DNA of 64,000 bases. Source: Rhizobacter sp. Root404. Its GTDB lineage: Bacteria; Pseudomonadota; Gammaproteobacteria; Burkholderiales; Burkholderiaceae_C. Location: contig NZ_LMDS01000006.1 of the NCBI RefSeq assembly GCF_001425865.1, positions 248,001 through 312,000 of the forward strand. Reading direction: 5' to 3'. The notes under the pieces are model-generated. The model worked only from the letters and a program-made list of their open reading frames with translations, was not told the DNA's origin and did not search any database. Below, one piece after another: positions 53,937 to 61,620 of the stretch. The first letter of the stretch is position 1. Each line of letters starts with the position of its first letter. The position numbers were made by a program, and so were the translations under genes.

Positions 53937-54632
53937 ATGGAACTCTTCTCCGCCGCGTGGCTGTCCGCGCTGCTCGCGATCATCCTGATCGACCTCGTGC
54001 TCGCCGGCGACAACGCGATCGTCATCGCGCTGGCCGCCCGCAAGCTCCCGCCGCAGCTGCAGACCAAGGCCATCATCTGGGGCACGGTCGGCGCGATCGT
54101 CGTGCGCACGATCATGACCGTCGGCGTCGTCTGGCTGCTCAAGATTCCGGGCCTGATGCTGATCGGCGGGCTGGGCCTGGTCTGGATCGCCTACAAGCTG
54201 CTCGCGCCCGACTCGGGCGGCCATGGCCACGAGCCGACCGCCACCACCTTCTGGGGCGCGATGAAGACCATCGTGATCGCGGATGCGCTGATGGGCGTCG
54301 ACAACGTGCTCGGCGTCGCCGGCGCGGCCAAGGGCAGCATCGACCTGGTCGTGATCGGCCTGCTGGTCAGCGTGCCGATCGTGGTGTTCGGCAGCACCCT
54401 CGTGCTGAAGCTGGTCGAGCGCTTCCCGATCATCATGTACCTCGGTGCGGGCGTGCTCGCCTACACCGCCGCGCACATGATCGTCAGCGAACCGCTGCTC
54501 GACGAGCTGTTCGACCCGAACCTGGCGATCCGCGTCGCCACCCACGCCCTGCTGATCGTCGGCGTGCTCGCCGCCGGCTGGTGGGCGACCCACCGCGCCT
54601 CCCCCTCGGGCCGTGAACCCACGGCCACCTGA
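53937..54632 (+). CDS. TerC-family membrane protein 2 (probable Mn exporter)
   Basis: A 231-residue protein with about seven membrane helices. The Asp motifs are IDLVLAGDNAIVIALAARKL and ADALMGVDNVLGVAGAAKGS. The first cytoplasmic loop holds GGHGHEP, a possible metal site, in place of the acidic loop of copy 1. ATG 53937 is used with GGAGA upstream; the frame also opens at 53910. The upstream Mn riboswitch candidate makes manganese export the best guess. Confidence 0.9.
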   Translation: MELFSAAWLSALLAIILIDLVLAGDNAIVIALAARKLPPQLQTKAIIWGTVGAIVVRTIMTVGVVWLLKIPGLMLIGGLGLVWIAYKLLAPDSGGHGHEPTATTFWGAMKTIVIADALMGVDNVLGVAGAAKGSIDLVVIGLLVSVPIVVFGSTLVLKLVERFPIIMYLGAGVLAYTAAHMIVSEPLLDELFDPNLAIRVATHALLIVGVLAAGWWATHRASPSGREPTAT

Positions 54633-54669
54633 TCCCCGCGTCACCCACCCCTGAACAGGAGCACTACAA

Positions 54670-55119
54670 ATGGAAAAGATCGCCGTGTTCGTCAACGACG
54701 TGGCCAGTGCACGCCACATCCTGCAACCGATGCTCGAAGGCGAGGGCCCGACGCACTGGGTGCTGGTGGCGTGCCCGCCCACGCTCACCCGCCACATCGG
54801 CCGCTGGGTCTCGCACAGCGCGCGCCGCCAGTGGCGCGAGCGCTGGGCGACGGACCTCTTCACCGCGTTGCAGCCCGAGCTCCAGGCGCGCGCGGGCAGC
54901 GAAGTCGAGACGCTGATCGCGAACCGGCCGCTGGTCGACGTGTCGGCCCGCCTGGTCGCGCGCCTGCCGCACCTGCGCCTGCTCGATGCGCGCCAGCCGC
55001 GCGTCGGCCGCACCGACGAGCCGATCAGCGTGGCGCAACCCGGTCAGCCGGGGCCACGCTGGGCCGCGCCCGTCGCCGCCACGGCCGGGTTGTCGGTGAT
55101 GCTGGCGCTGGCCGACTGA
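54670..55119 (+). CDS. Small unknown protein with C-terminal membrane helix (149 aa)
   Basis: I do not recognise this protein. The N-terminal half begins EKIAVFVNDVASARHILQPM, then HWVLVACPPTLTRHIGRWVS, an alternating strand-helix pattern rather like a nucleotide- or stress-protein fold. The C-terminus WAAPVAATAGLSVMLALA is a possible tail anchor. CAGGAG lies ten bases before the ATG. It follows the second terC gene by 37 bases in the same direction and is probably in the same transcript, hence under the same riboswitch. Confidence 0.7.
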   Translation: MEKIAVFVNDVASARHILQPMLEGEGPTHWVLVACPPTLTRHIGRWVSHSARRQWRERWATDLFTALQPELQARAGSEVETLIANRPLVDVSARLVARLPHLRLLDARQPRVGRTDEPISVAQPGQPGPRWAAPVAATAGLSVMLALAD

Positions 55120-55235
55120 ACCGGCACGCGTGTCGCAATCGGGGGTTCGGCTGGCCGCGCCCCTGTGCTAACGTGCCTGCGCAATGAGCAGGCACCCCTC
55201 CCCGAACCCCGCGCCGGCCCCGGGCCGCGCCGTCG

Positions 55236-56378
55236 ATGCGGCCTGAGTGGGGTCTGGCGATCTGGGTCCCGCTGGTGGTCGCGGTGGCCGGCGCATTCGG
55301 CCTGGGCTGGTGGTTCGGGTCGCGCCGCCGATCCGCCTCCGACGCGCCCGATCGAGCAGCGCGAGCGCTCGGCTCCACGTCCGACGCCGCACCGGGCAAC
55401 GCCGCGGTCGTCGGCAGCCCGCAGGGGCCGAGCGTGCGACCGGAGCGCGCCACCCTCGGCCGCTACCGGATCGAGCGCCAGCTCGGCCGCGGCTCGATGG
55501 GCGCCGTCTACCTGGGCCACGACCCGCAGATCGGCCGCGCCGTCGCGATCAAGACGATGGCGCTGAGCCGCGAGTTCGAGGGCAGCGAACTGGCCGACGC
55601 GCGCGCCCGCTTCTTCCGCGAGGCCGAGATGGCCGGGCGCCTGCACCACCCGGACATCGTGACGATTTTCGACGCCGGCGAGGAAGACGGCCTGGCCTAC
55701 ATCGCGATGGAGTTCGTCACGGGCCACGACCTGGTGAGCCACACGCTGCCCAACCAGCTGCTGCCCGTGCCGCAGGTCCTGCGCACGCTGGCGCGCGTGG
55801 CGCAGGCGCTCGCGCACGCCCACACCCAGGGCGTCATCCACCGCGACGTGAAGCCTGCCAACGTGATGATCGATCCGGCCGAGGGCACCGTGAAGGTCAC
55901 CGACTTCGGCATCGCGCGCATCACCGACGCCTGCCGCACGCGAACCGGCATGGTGCTGGGCACGCCGTCGTTCATGTCGCCCGAGCAGATGGCGGGGCGC
56001 CGGGTCGATGGCCGCACCGACCTGTATTCGCTCGGCGTGATGCTGTTCCAACTGCTCACCGGCGCGCTGCCGCACCGTGCCGAGTCGATGGCGGCGCTGA
56101 TGAGCCAGATCGTCAATGACGCCGCACCCGATGTCCGCACGCTCCGGCCGGAGCTGCCCGAAGCGCTGGCCAACGTCGTCGCGCTCGCGCTCGAGAAGCG
56201 CGTCGAGGTGCGCTACGCGGACGGCGGGCAGCTGGCGCAGGACCTGCTGCAGGTCGCCGCGATGATCGACGCCGAGCCGGCGCTGCCGGCAGCCACGAGC
56301 GTGGGGGCGAAATCGGCGACGTTCGAGGCCACGACGAGATTTTCTCCCGGCGATCCAAGGCACAATGCCGGGCACTGA
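55236..56378 (+). CDS. Serine/threonine protein kinase
   Basis: A 380-residue Hanks-type kinase. One membrane helix (LAIWVPLVVAVAGAFGLGWW, about residues 7-26) precedes a linker and the kinase domain (about 75-340): Gly loop GRGSMGAVYLG, Lys in VAIKTM, HRDVKPANVM (catalytic Asp), TDFGIAR, GTPSFMSPEQ activation-loop end. Nothing large follows the helix on the other side, so the kinase domain is cytoplasmic and membrane-tethered. It heads a run of signalling genes; the phosphatase gene starts 12 bases later and should reverse its action. Confidence 0.93.
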   Translation: MRPEWGLAIWVPLVVAVAGAFGLGWWFGSRRRSASDAPDRAARALGSTSDAAPGNAAVVGSPQGPSVRPERATLGRYRIERQLGRGSMGAVYLGHDPQIGRAVAIKTMALSREFEGSELADARARFFREAEMAGRLHHPDIVTIFDAGEEDGLAYIAMEFVTGHDLVSHTLPNQLLPVPQVLRTLARVAQALAHAHTQGVIHRDVKPANVMIDPAEGTVKVTDFGIARITDACRTRTGMVLGTPSFMSPEQMAGRRVDGRTDLYSLGVMLFQLLTGALPHRAESMAALMSQIVNDAAPDVRTLRPELPEALANVVALALEKRVEVRYADGGQLAQDLLQVAAMIDAEPALPAATSVGAKSATFEATTRFSPGDPRHNAGH

Positions 56379-56390
56379 TCAGGGTTCTTC

Positions 56391-57194
56391 ATGCCCGTAC
56401 ACGTTCCGTCCATGACCCTCGAATTCTTCAGCGCCACCGACACCGGCCGCGCGCGCAGCAACAACGAAGATTCGGTCGCCGTCGACGACGCCACCGCACT
56501 GGTCGTGCTGGCCGACGGCATGGGCGGCTACAACGCCGGCGAGGTCGCCAGCGGCATGGCCACCGCCTTCATCAAGTCCGAACTCGGCCGCTGGCTGGCC
56601 GAAGCCTCCGAGACCGCCACCGACACCGACGTGCGCCGCGCGATGGACATCTGCGTGGACAACGCCAACCGCGCCATCTTCAATGCCGCCAATTCGAACC
56701 CGCAGTACGCGGGCATGGGCACGACGCTGGTCGTCGGCGTGTTCCGCGAATCGCGGCTGCTCGTGGGCCACGTCGGCGATTCGCGGGCCTACCGGCTGCG
56801 CGCGTCGCGCCTGACCCAGATCACCCACGATCATTCGCTGCTGCAGGAGCAGATCGACTCCGGCCTGATCACGCCCGAGCAGGCCGCGTTCTCGGCCAAC
56901 AAGAACCTCGTGACCCGGGCGGTCGGCGTCGAGGACACCGTGCTGCTCGAGACCCACCTGCACGACGTGATGCCCGGCGACACCTACCTGCTATGCTCCG
57001 ACGGACTGTCCGACATGCTCGACGACGAAAGCATCGCGCAGTTGCTGATGGGCGCCGAGACGCTGCCCGAAGCGGCCAGCGCGTTGATCGACGCGGCCAA
57101 CGATGCGGGCGGCAAGGATAATATCTCCGTGGTGCTGGCGCGAGTCCGCGGCGGCGCCGGTGCCGCGCGCTCCTGGTGGCCGTTCCGCCGCTAA
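56391..57194 (+). CDS. PP2C-type protein phosphatase
   Basis: A 267-residue metal-dependent Ser/Thr phosphatase. Motifs: GRARSNNEDSV, VVLADGMGGYNAGEVAS (metal Asp), GMGTTLVVG, VGHVGDSRAYRLR, LLCSDGLSDML and GGKDNISVVLARV (last metal Asp). I give ATG 56391; ATG 56412 (starting TLEFFSATD) is equally likely and fits the family better. It pairs with the kinase just upstream. Confidence 0.93.
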   Translation: MPVHVPSMTLEFFSATDTGRARSNNEDSVAVDDATALVVLADGMGGYNAGEVASGMATAFIKSELGRWLAEASETATDTDVRRAMDICVDNANRAIFNAANSNPQYAGMGTTLVVGVFRESRLLVGHVGDSRAYRLRASRLTQITHDHSLLQEQIDSGLITPEQAAFSANKNLVTRAVGVEDTVLLETHLHDVMPGDTYLLCSDGLSDMLDDESIAQLLMGAETLPEAASALIDAANDAGGKDNISVVLARVRGGAGAARSWWPFRR

Positions 57195-57221
57195 GACTTA
57201 GTCACAAGAGGTCAAACAGCA

Positions 57222-57890
57222 ATGGGCAAACTGGTCGTATCGCTCGATGGTGTGGTGATCAAGGAAGTGCAGATCACCAAGGACAAGACGACGCTCGGCC
57301 GGCGGCCCTACAACGACATCGTGATCGACAACCTCGCGGTCAGCGGCGAGCACGCCGTGCTGCAGATGGTCGGCGCCGATGTCTTCATCGAAGACCTGAA
57401 CAGCACCAACGGCACCTACATCAACGGCAAGGCCGTCAAGAAGCAGCTGCTGAGCCACAACGACACCGTCGAGATCGGCAAGTACAAGATCAAGTTCATC
57501 GTCGACGACGGCACCGACTACGAGAAGACGATGATCATGAAGCCCGGCACCCGCCCGCCGGGCGCGCCCGGCCAGCCGCCGCACTCCGGATTCGGCAACT
57601 CCGGCTTCGGTTCCCTCGGCTCGTCGACGATCCCGGCCTCGATCCGCGTGCTGAACGGCGCCGCCGCCGGGCGCGAGGTGTCGCTGACCAAGGTCGTCAC
57701 CACCGTCGGCAAGCCCGGCGTGCAAGTCGCGTCGATCACCAAGCGGCCGGGCGGCTACGTGCTGGCCCACGTCGAAGGCGCGCTGCAGCCCACCGTCAAC
57801 GGCAACCCCGTCGTCGGCGAGACCGTGCACCTCAAGAACGGTGACGTGATCGAGCTCGCCGGCACGCAGATGCAGTTCGTCCAGGCCTGA
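57222..57890 (+). CDS. Tandem FHA-domain protein
   Basis: A 222-residue phosphothreonine-binding adaptor. FHA 1 (about residues 20-100): TTLGRRPYNDIVIDNLAVSG, EHAVLQ, then DLNSTNGTYINGKAV, with the Arg, Ser and Asn that grip pThr. A Pro/Gly linker (about 110-140) leads to a second FHA-like fold (about 145-222; RVLNGAAAGREVSLTKVVTT, PTVNGNPVVGETVHLKNGDV). The second lacks the canonical Arg/Ser pair and is probably structural. A likely reader of the kinase upstream. Confidence 0.9.
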   Translation: MGKLVVSLDGVVIKEVQITKDKTTLGRRPYNDIVIDNLAVSGEHAVLQMVGADVFIEDLNSTNGTYINGKAVKKQLLSHNDTVEIGKYKIKFIVDDGTDYEKTMIMKPGTRPPGAPGQPPHSGFGNSGFGSLGSSTIPASIRVLNGAAAGREVSLTKVVTTVGKPGVQVASITKRPGGYVLAHVEGALQPTVNGNPVVGETVHLKNGDVIELAGTQMQFVQA

Positions 57891-57936
57891 TTCCCTCCCG
57901 GCCCGCGCCGTTGCGGACCTGCCAGCCTCTCCTGCG

Positions 57937-60216
57937 ATGACCTCGCGCTCCGGCCTGTGGCGCGCCCTGCGCGCGCTGCTGCTGTTGGCCGCGCTGCTGG
58001 TCGCGCTGGGCCACGCCACCGGGTTGCGGCCGCTGCGCACGCTGACCGGGCTCGACCTGGCGATCGACGACGCGCGGCTGCGCACCTTCATGCCGCGCAC
58101 GCCCGATCCGCGGGTCGTCATCGTCGACATCGACGAGAAAAGCCTCGCCGAGGTCGGCCGCTGGCCCTGGAGCCGCGACCACGTCGCGGCGCTGGTCGAC
58201 GAGCTGTTCACGCGTCAGCGCGCCGCCGTCGTCGGCTTCGACTTCGTGTTCGCCGAGCCGGACAACAGCTCCGGGCTGCCGACGCTCGAGCGCCTCGCGG
58301 CCACCGCGCCGGCCCTGGCCAGCGCGATCGAGCCGCTGCGCCCGCAGCTCGACTTCGATGCCCGCTTCGCCCGTTCGCTCGCCGACCGCAACGTCGTCCT
58401 CGGCTACTACCTGACCAACCTGCGCGACGGCCGCCAGAGCGGCCAGCTGCCGGCGCCGGTGTTCGACGCCGCGCTGCTGCAGGGCCGGCCGATCTCGTTC
58501 ACCTGCTGGGACGGGTACGCGGCGAACCTGCCGCAATTCGCGCGCGCCGCGCCCACCGCCGGCTACTTCAACAACGTGCCCGACCCGGACGGCCTGGTGC
58601 GCGCGGTCGCGTTGATCTCCGAGCTGGGCGGGCGCCACTACGAGCCGCTGTCGCTCGCGATGTACCGGCTCTACACCGGCTCGCCCGCCGTGCTGCCCGG
58701 TTTCCCGCACGAGCGCTGGCTGGCCAGCGACTACAACGCGCTGCAGAGCGTGATCCTGCAGCAGGCGGGCAGCGCCGGCCGGGGCACGCAGCAACAGGCC
58801 ATCCCCGTCGACCAGCATGCGCGCGTGCGCGTGCCCTACCGCGGGCCCGGCGGGCCGCACGGCGGCTCGTTCGAGTACGTCTCCGCGGTCGATCTGATGC
58901 GCGCCCGGATCGCGCCGGGGCACCTGGCCGGCAAGCTCGTGTTCATCGGCACCACCGCGCCGGGCCTGTACGACCAGCGCGCCACGCCCGTCGCCGAGGT
59001 CTTTCCGGGTGTCGAGGTGCACGCCAACCTGCTGTCCGGCCTGCTCGACGGCCAGGTGCCCGCCGCCCCCGATTGGGCGAGCGCGTTCGAGGTGCTGCAA
59101 CTGCTGGCCATCGCCGCGCTGCTCACCTGGGCGCTGCCGCGGGTGCGCGCGTTGCGCGGCGCGCAGGTGGCCGCCGCGGTGGCGTTGATCCTGGTCGGCA
59201 CCAACCTGTGGGCCTACCGCGCTTACGGCCTGCTGCTGCCGCTGGCCGGCCCGCTGCTGCTGACGGTCGGGATCTACTTCGGCGCCACGATCTGGGGCTA
59301 CATCGTGGAGGGCCGCAGCCGGCGCTCGCTGGCCCGCCTGTTCGGCACCTACGTGCCGCCCGAGCTGGTCGAGGAGATGGCGCGCGACCCGGCGCGCTAC
59401 GACATGCGCGCCGAGAACCGCGAGCTCACCGTGATGTTCTGCGACATGCGCAACTTCACCCGCGTCTCCGAGCTCCTGCCGCCGGAGGACGTGCGCGGCC
59501 TGGTCAACAGCTTCTTCTCGGCCATGACCACGCAGATCCGCGCCCAGCGCGGCACGCTCGACAAGTACATCGGCGACGCGATCATGGCCTTCTGGGGCGC
59601 GCCGCTGCCCGACACGGCGCATGCCGAGCACGCCACCCGCGCCGCGCTGGCGATGGTGCAGCGCCTGGAGGCGCTCAACGCCGAGCTGCGCGGGCGCAAG
59701 CTGCCCGAAATCGGCCTGGGCATCGGGCTGAACACCGGCATCGTCTGCGTCGGCGACATGGGCTCCAGCATGCGCCGCAGCTACACCGTGATGGGCGACG
59801 CCGTGAACCTGTCGTCACGCATCGAGGGGCTGACCCGGCACTACGGCGTCGACATCCTCGTCGGCGAGGACACGCGTCGCGGCGTGCCGGCGCCGGCGGA
59901 CTGGCGCTGGGTCGAGGTCGACCGGGTGCGGGTCAAGGGCAAGAACCGGCCCGTGACGCTTTTCACGCCGGTCGTGATCCCGCTCGACCGATCTGCACGC
60001 TTCGACGAGGAAACGCGACTTTGGGAGCTTGCGCTCACCTCGTACCGGCTGCAAGATTGGGACGCTACCCACGCCCGCCTGCAGGGGCTGCTCGAGGGGT
60101 TCGCCGAGTCCGGTCTTGCCGGCCTGTACCGCCAGCTCGACGAACGTACCCGCCACCATCGCACCACGCCCCCACCCGACGGATGGGACGGGGCCCACAC
60201 CTTCGACAGCAAATGA
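57937..60216 (+). CDS. CHASE2-domain class III adenylate cyclase
   Basis: A 759-residue membrane enzyme. An N-terminal helix (about 8-28), the extracytoplasmic CHASE2 sensor (about 40-370; VIVDIDEKSLAEVGRWPWSR), three more helices (about 385-460), then the cyclase domain (about 490-670). Catalytic residues: FCDMRNFT and KYIGDAIMAFW (metal Asp), Lys of DKYIGD and Asp of VMGDAVN (adenine-selecting), and the Arg of SSRIEG. These favour ATP over GTP, so cAMP is expected. The stop overlaps the next ATG. The C-terminal 80 residues are helical. Confidence 0.92.
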   Translation: MTSRSGLWRALRALLLLAALLVALGHATGLRPLRTLTGLDLAIDDARLRTFMPRTPDPRVVIVDIDEKSLAEVGRWPWSRDHVAALVDELFTRQRAAVVGFDFVFAEPDNSSGLPTLERLAATAPALASAIEPLRPQLDFDARFARSLADRNVVLGYYLTNLRDGRQSGQLPAPVFDAALLQGRPISFTCWDGYAANLPQFARAAPTAGYFNNVPDPDGLVRAVALISELGGRHYEPLSLAMYRLYTGSPAVLPGFPHERWLASDYNALQSVILQQAGSAGRGTQQQAIPVDQHARVRVPYRGPGGPHGGSFEYVSAVDLMRARIAPGHLAGKLVFIGTTAPGLYDQRATPVAEVFPGVEVHANLLSGLLDGQVPAAPDWASAFEVLQLLAIAALLTWALPRVRALRGAQVAAAVALILVGTNLWAYRAYGLLLPLAGPLLLTVGIYFGATIWGYIVEGRSRRSLARLFGTYVPPELVEEMARDPARYDMRAENRELTVMFCDMRNFTRVSELLPPEDVRGLVNSFFSAMTTQIRAQRGTLDKYIGDAIMAFWGAPLPDTAHAEHATRAALAMVQRLEALNAELRGRKLPEIGLGIGLNTGIVCVGDMGSSMRRSYTVMGDAVNLSSRIEGLTRHYGVDILVGEDTRRGVPAPADWRWVEVDRVRVKGKNRPVTLFTPVVIPLDRSARFDEETRLWELALTSYRLQDWDATHARLQGLLEGFAESGLAGLYRQLDERTRHHRTTPPPDGWDGAHTFDSK

Positions 60217-60998
60217 ATCTCACCGTGCTCGGCTGCTCCGGGTCCATCGCCAAGGGCTGCAAGACCACGGCGTTCCTGCTCGATGGCGACGTGCTGATCG
60301 ACGCCGGCACCGGCGTCGGCGACCTGGAGCTCGACGCGCTCGCGCGCATCGACCACATCCTGATCAGCCACTCCCACCTCGACCACGTCCTCTCGATCGG
60401 CCTGCTCGCCGACGCCGTGATGCGCGTGCGCGAGGAGCACCAACGCGGCGCGATCCAGGTGCACGCGCTGCCCGAGACCATCGCCGCGCTGCGCGCCCAC
60501 ATCTTCAACGGCGTGATCTGGCCCGACTTCACCCGCCTGCCCAGCGCCGACGACCCGATCCTGAAGCTCGTGCCGTTCGCGGTGGGGGATGTGCTGGAGG
60601 TCAATGGCAAACGCATCGAGGTGCTGACCGCCGCGCACACCGTGCCGGCGGTCGGCTTCGCGGTGTTGCCGCGGGACGAAGCGGCCGGCGCCTGGGTCTT
60701 CACCGGCGACACCGGGCCGAACCCGGCACTGTGGGAGCGGCTGCGGACGATGAAGGTGGCGCATCTCGTCATCGAGACGGCGTTCAGCGACGAGGAGCGC
60801 CAGCTGGCGCGCATCAGCCGCCACCTGTGCCCAGCGGCGCTGGGGCACGAGCTGGCGCAGCTGGCGGGAAGCGTCGACGTGCACATCACGCACATCAAGC
60901 CGGGCGAGAGCGAGGCGGTGATGGCGGAGATCGGGCGGTTGGGGTCGCCGCATCGGATTGCGGCGCTCGCGGCCGGGCAGGGGATGCGGTTGGGGTGA
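60213..60998 (+). CDS. Metallo-beta-lactamase-fold putative cyclic-nucleotide phosphodiesterase
   Basis: A 261-residue protein beginning at ATG 60213, overlapping the cyclase stop (ATGA). NLTVLGCSGSIAKGCKTTAF and ISHSHLDHVLSIGLLADAV carry the metal-binding HxHxDH motif. AAHTVPAVGF, FTGDTGPNPALWE and HITHIKPGE supply the remaining ligands. The layout resembles class II cAMP phosphodiesterases rather than lactamases or RNase Z. Coupling to an adenylate cyclase supports cAMP breakdown as its role (inference from context). Confidence 0.8.
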   Translation: MNLTVLGCSGSIAKGCKTTAFLLDGDVLIDAGTGVGDLELDALARIDHILISHSHLDHVLSIGLLADAVMRVREEHQRGAIQVHALPETIAALRAHIFNGVIWPDFTRLPSADDPILKLVPFAVGDVLEVNGKRIEVLTAAHTVPAVGFAVLPRDEAAGAWVFTGDTGPNPALWERLRTMKVAHLVIETAFSDEERQLARISRHLCPAALGHELAQLAGSVDVHITHIKPGESEAVMAEIGRLGSPHRIAALAAGQGMRLG

Positions 60999-61108
60999 AA
61001 GTGACTCGATCGGTCGCTATTTCCACGCGCCCGGTCACTGTTGTGAGCGCGGTGACAAATCGTGTCACCTTTTTGGGCGATCGAGGGGGCTGAAGCGCGT
61101 TTCGAGCG

Positions 61109-61124
61109 TGGCACGCGCTTCGCA
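61109..61124 (+). promoter_or_regulatory. Sigma-54 type promoter of the pilin gene
   Basis: TGGCACGCGCTTCGCA fits the -24/-12 consensus TGGCACG-N4-TTGCA with one mismatch and correct GG-to-GC spacing. It is 43 bases before the pilin ATG. Pilin genes of this type are commonly run by sigma-54 with PilSR. Confidence 0.65.
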
Positions 61125-61167
61125 TCTGGGTCTGGGCGTTCCCTCAACCCCTCAGGAGTTCCCCACC

Positions 61168-61572
61168 ATGAAGCGCCAAGTCCAAGCTGGTTTTACCCTT
61201 ATCGAACTGATGATCGTCGTCGCGATCATCGGCATCCTGGCCGCGGTCGCGCTGCCGGCCTACCGCGATTACACCGTCCGTGCGAAGGTCTCGGAAGTGG
61301 TCCTGGCCGCGTCGTCGGGCAAGACCAGCGTGTCGGAGTACGTGAACACCAGCGGCGCGTTGCCGCCTAGCACCTTCACGGTCGAGAACCAGACGTCGAA
61401 GTATGTCCAGAAGGTCGAGTGGGATGGCTCCAAAATCATTGCTACGGCACAAGGGGACTCGAACATCGCGGGCTCGACGATTGAGCTGAGCGGCAGTGCG
61501 TCCGGCGGCCAAGTCACCTGGACCTGCAGCGGCACGATCGACCAGAAGTATCGTCCGTCGAGCTGCAAGTAA
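61168..61572 (+). CDS. pilA: Type IV major pilin
   Basis: A 134-residue prepilin. The leader MKRQVQAG is cut before Phe in GFTLIELMIVVAIIGILAAV, with the essential Glu at mature position 5. The tail has a Cys pair, in WTCSGTI and the terminal SSCK, forming the D-loop. ATG 61168 has AGGAG nine bases upstream. A sigma-54-like promoter lies ahead and a strong terminator follows. The next gene is a PglL-like ligase, so the pilin is probably glycosylated. Confidence 0.95.
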   Translation: MKRQVQAGFTLIELMIVVAIIGILAAVALPAYRDYTVRAKVSEVVLAASSGKTSVSEYVNTSGALPPSTFTVENQTSKYVQKVEWDGSKIIATAQGDSNIAGSTIELSGSASGGQVTWTCSGTIDQKYRPSSCK

Positions 61573-61590
61573 TCCGCCTTTTCGGATATC

Positions 61591-61618
61591 AAGGGCCTCA
61601 CATCGTGAGGCCCTTTTT
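61591..61618 (+). terminator. Rho-independent terminator after the pilin gene
   Basis: Stem GGGCCTCAC (61593-61601) and GTGAGGCCC (61605-61613) with a three-base loop, then TTTTT. A textbook terminator 20 bases after the stop. It directly precedes the start of the ligase gene, which therefore needs read-through or its own promoter. Confidence 0.9.
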
Positions 61619-61620
61619 CC

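Noticed and set aside
55236..57890. Type VI secretion regulatory trio (PpkA, PppA, Fha)
   Set aside because: The kinase, phosphatase and FHA genes fit, but no structural secretion gene is present, and a cyclase and phosphodiesterase follow instead.
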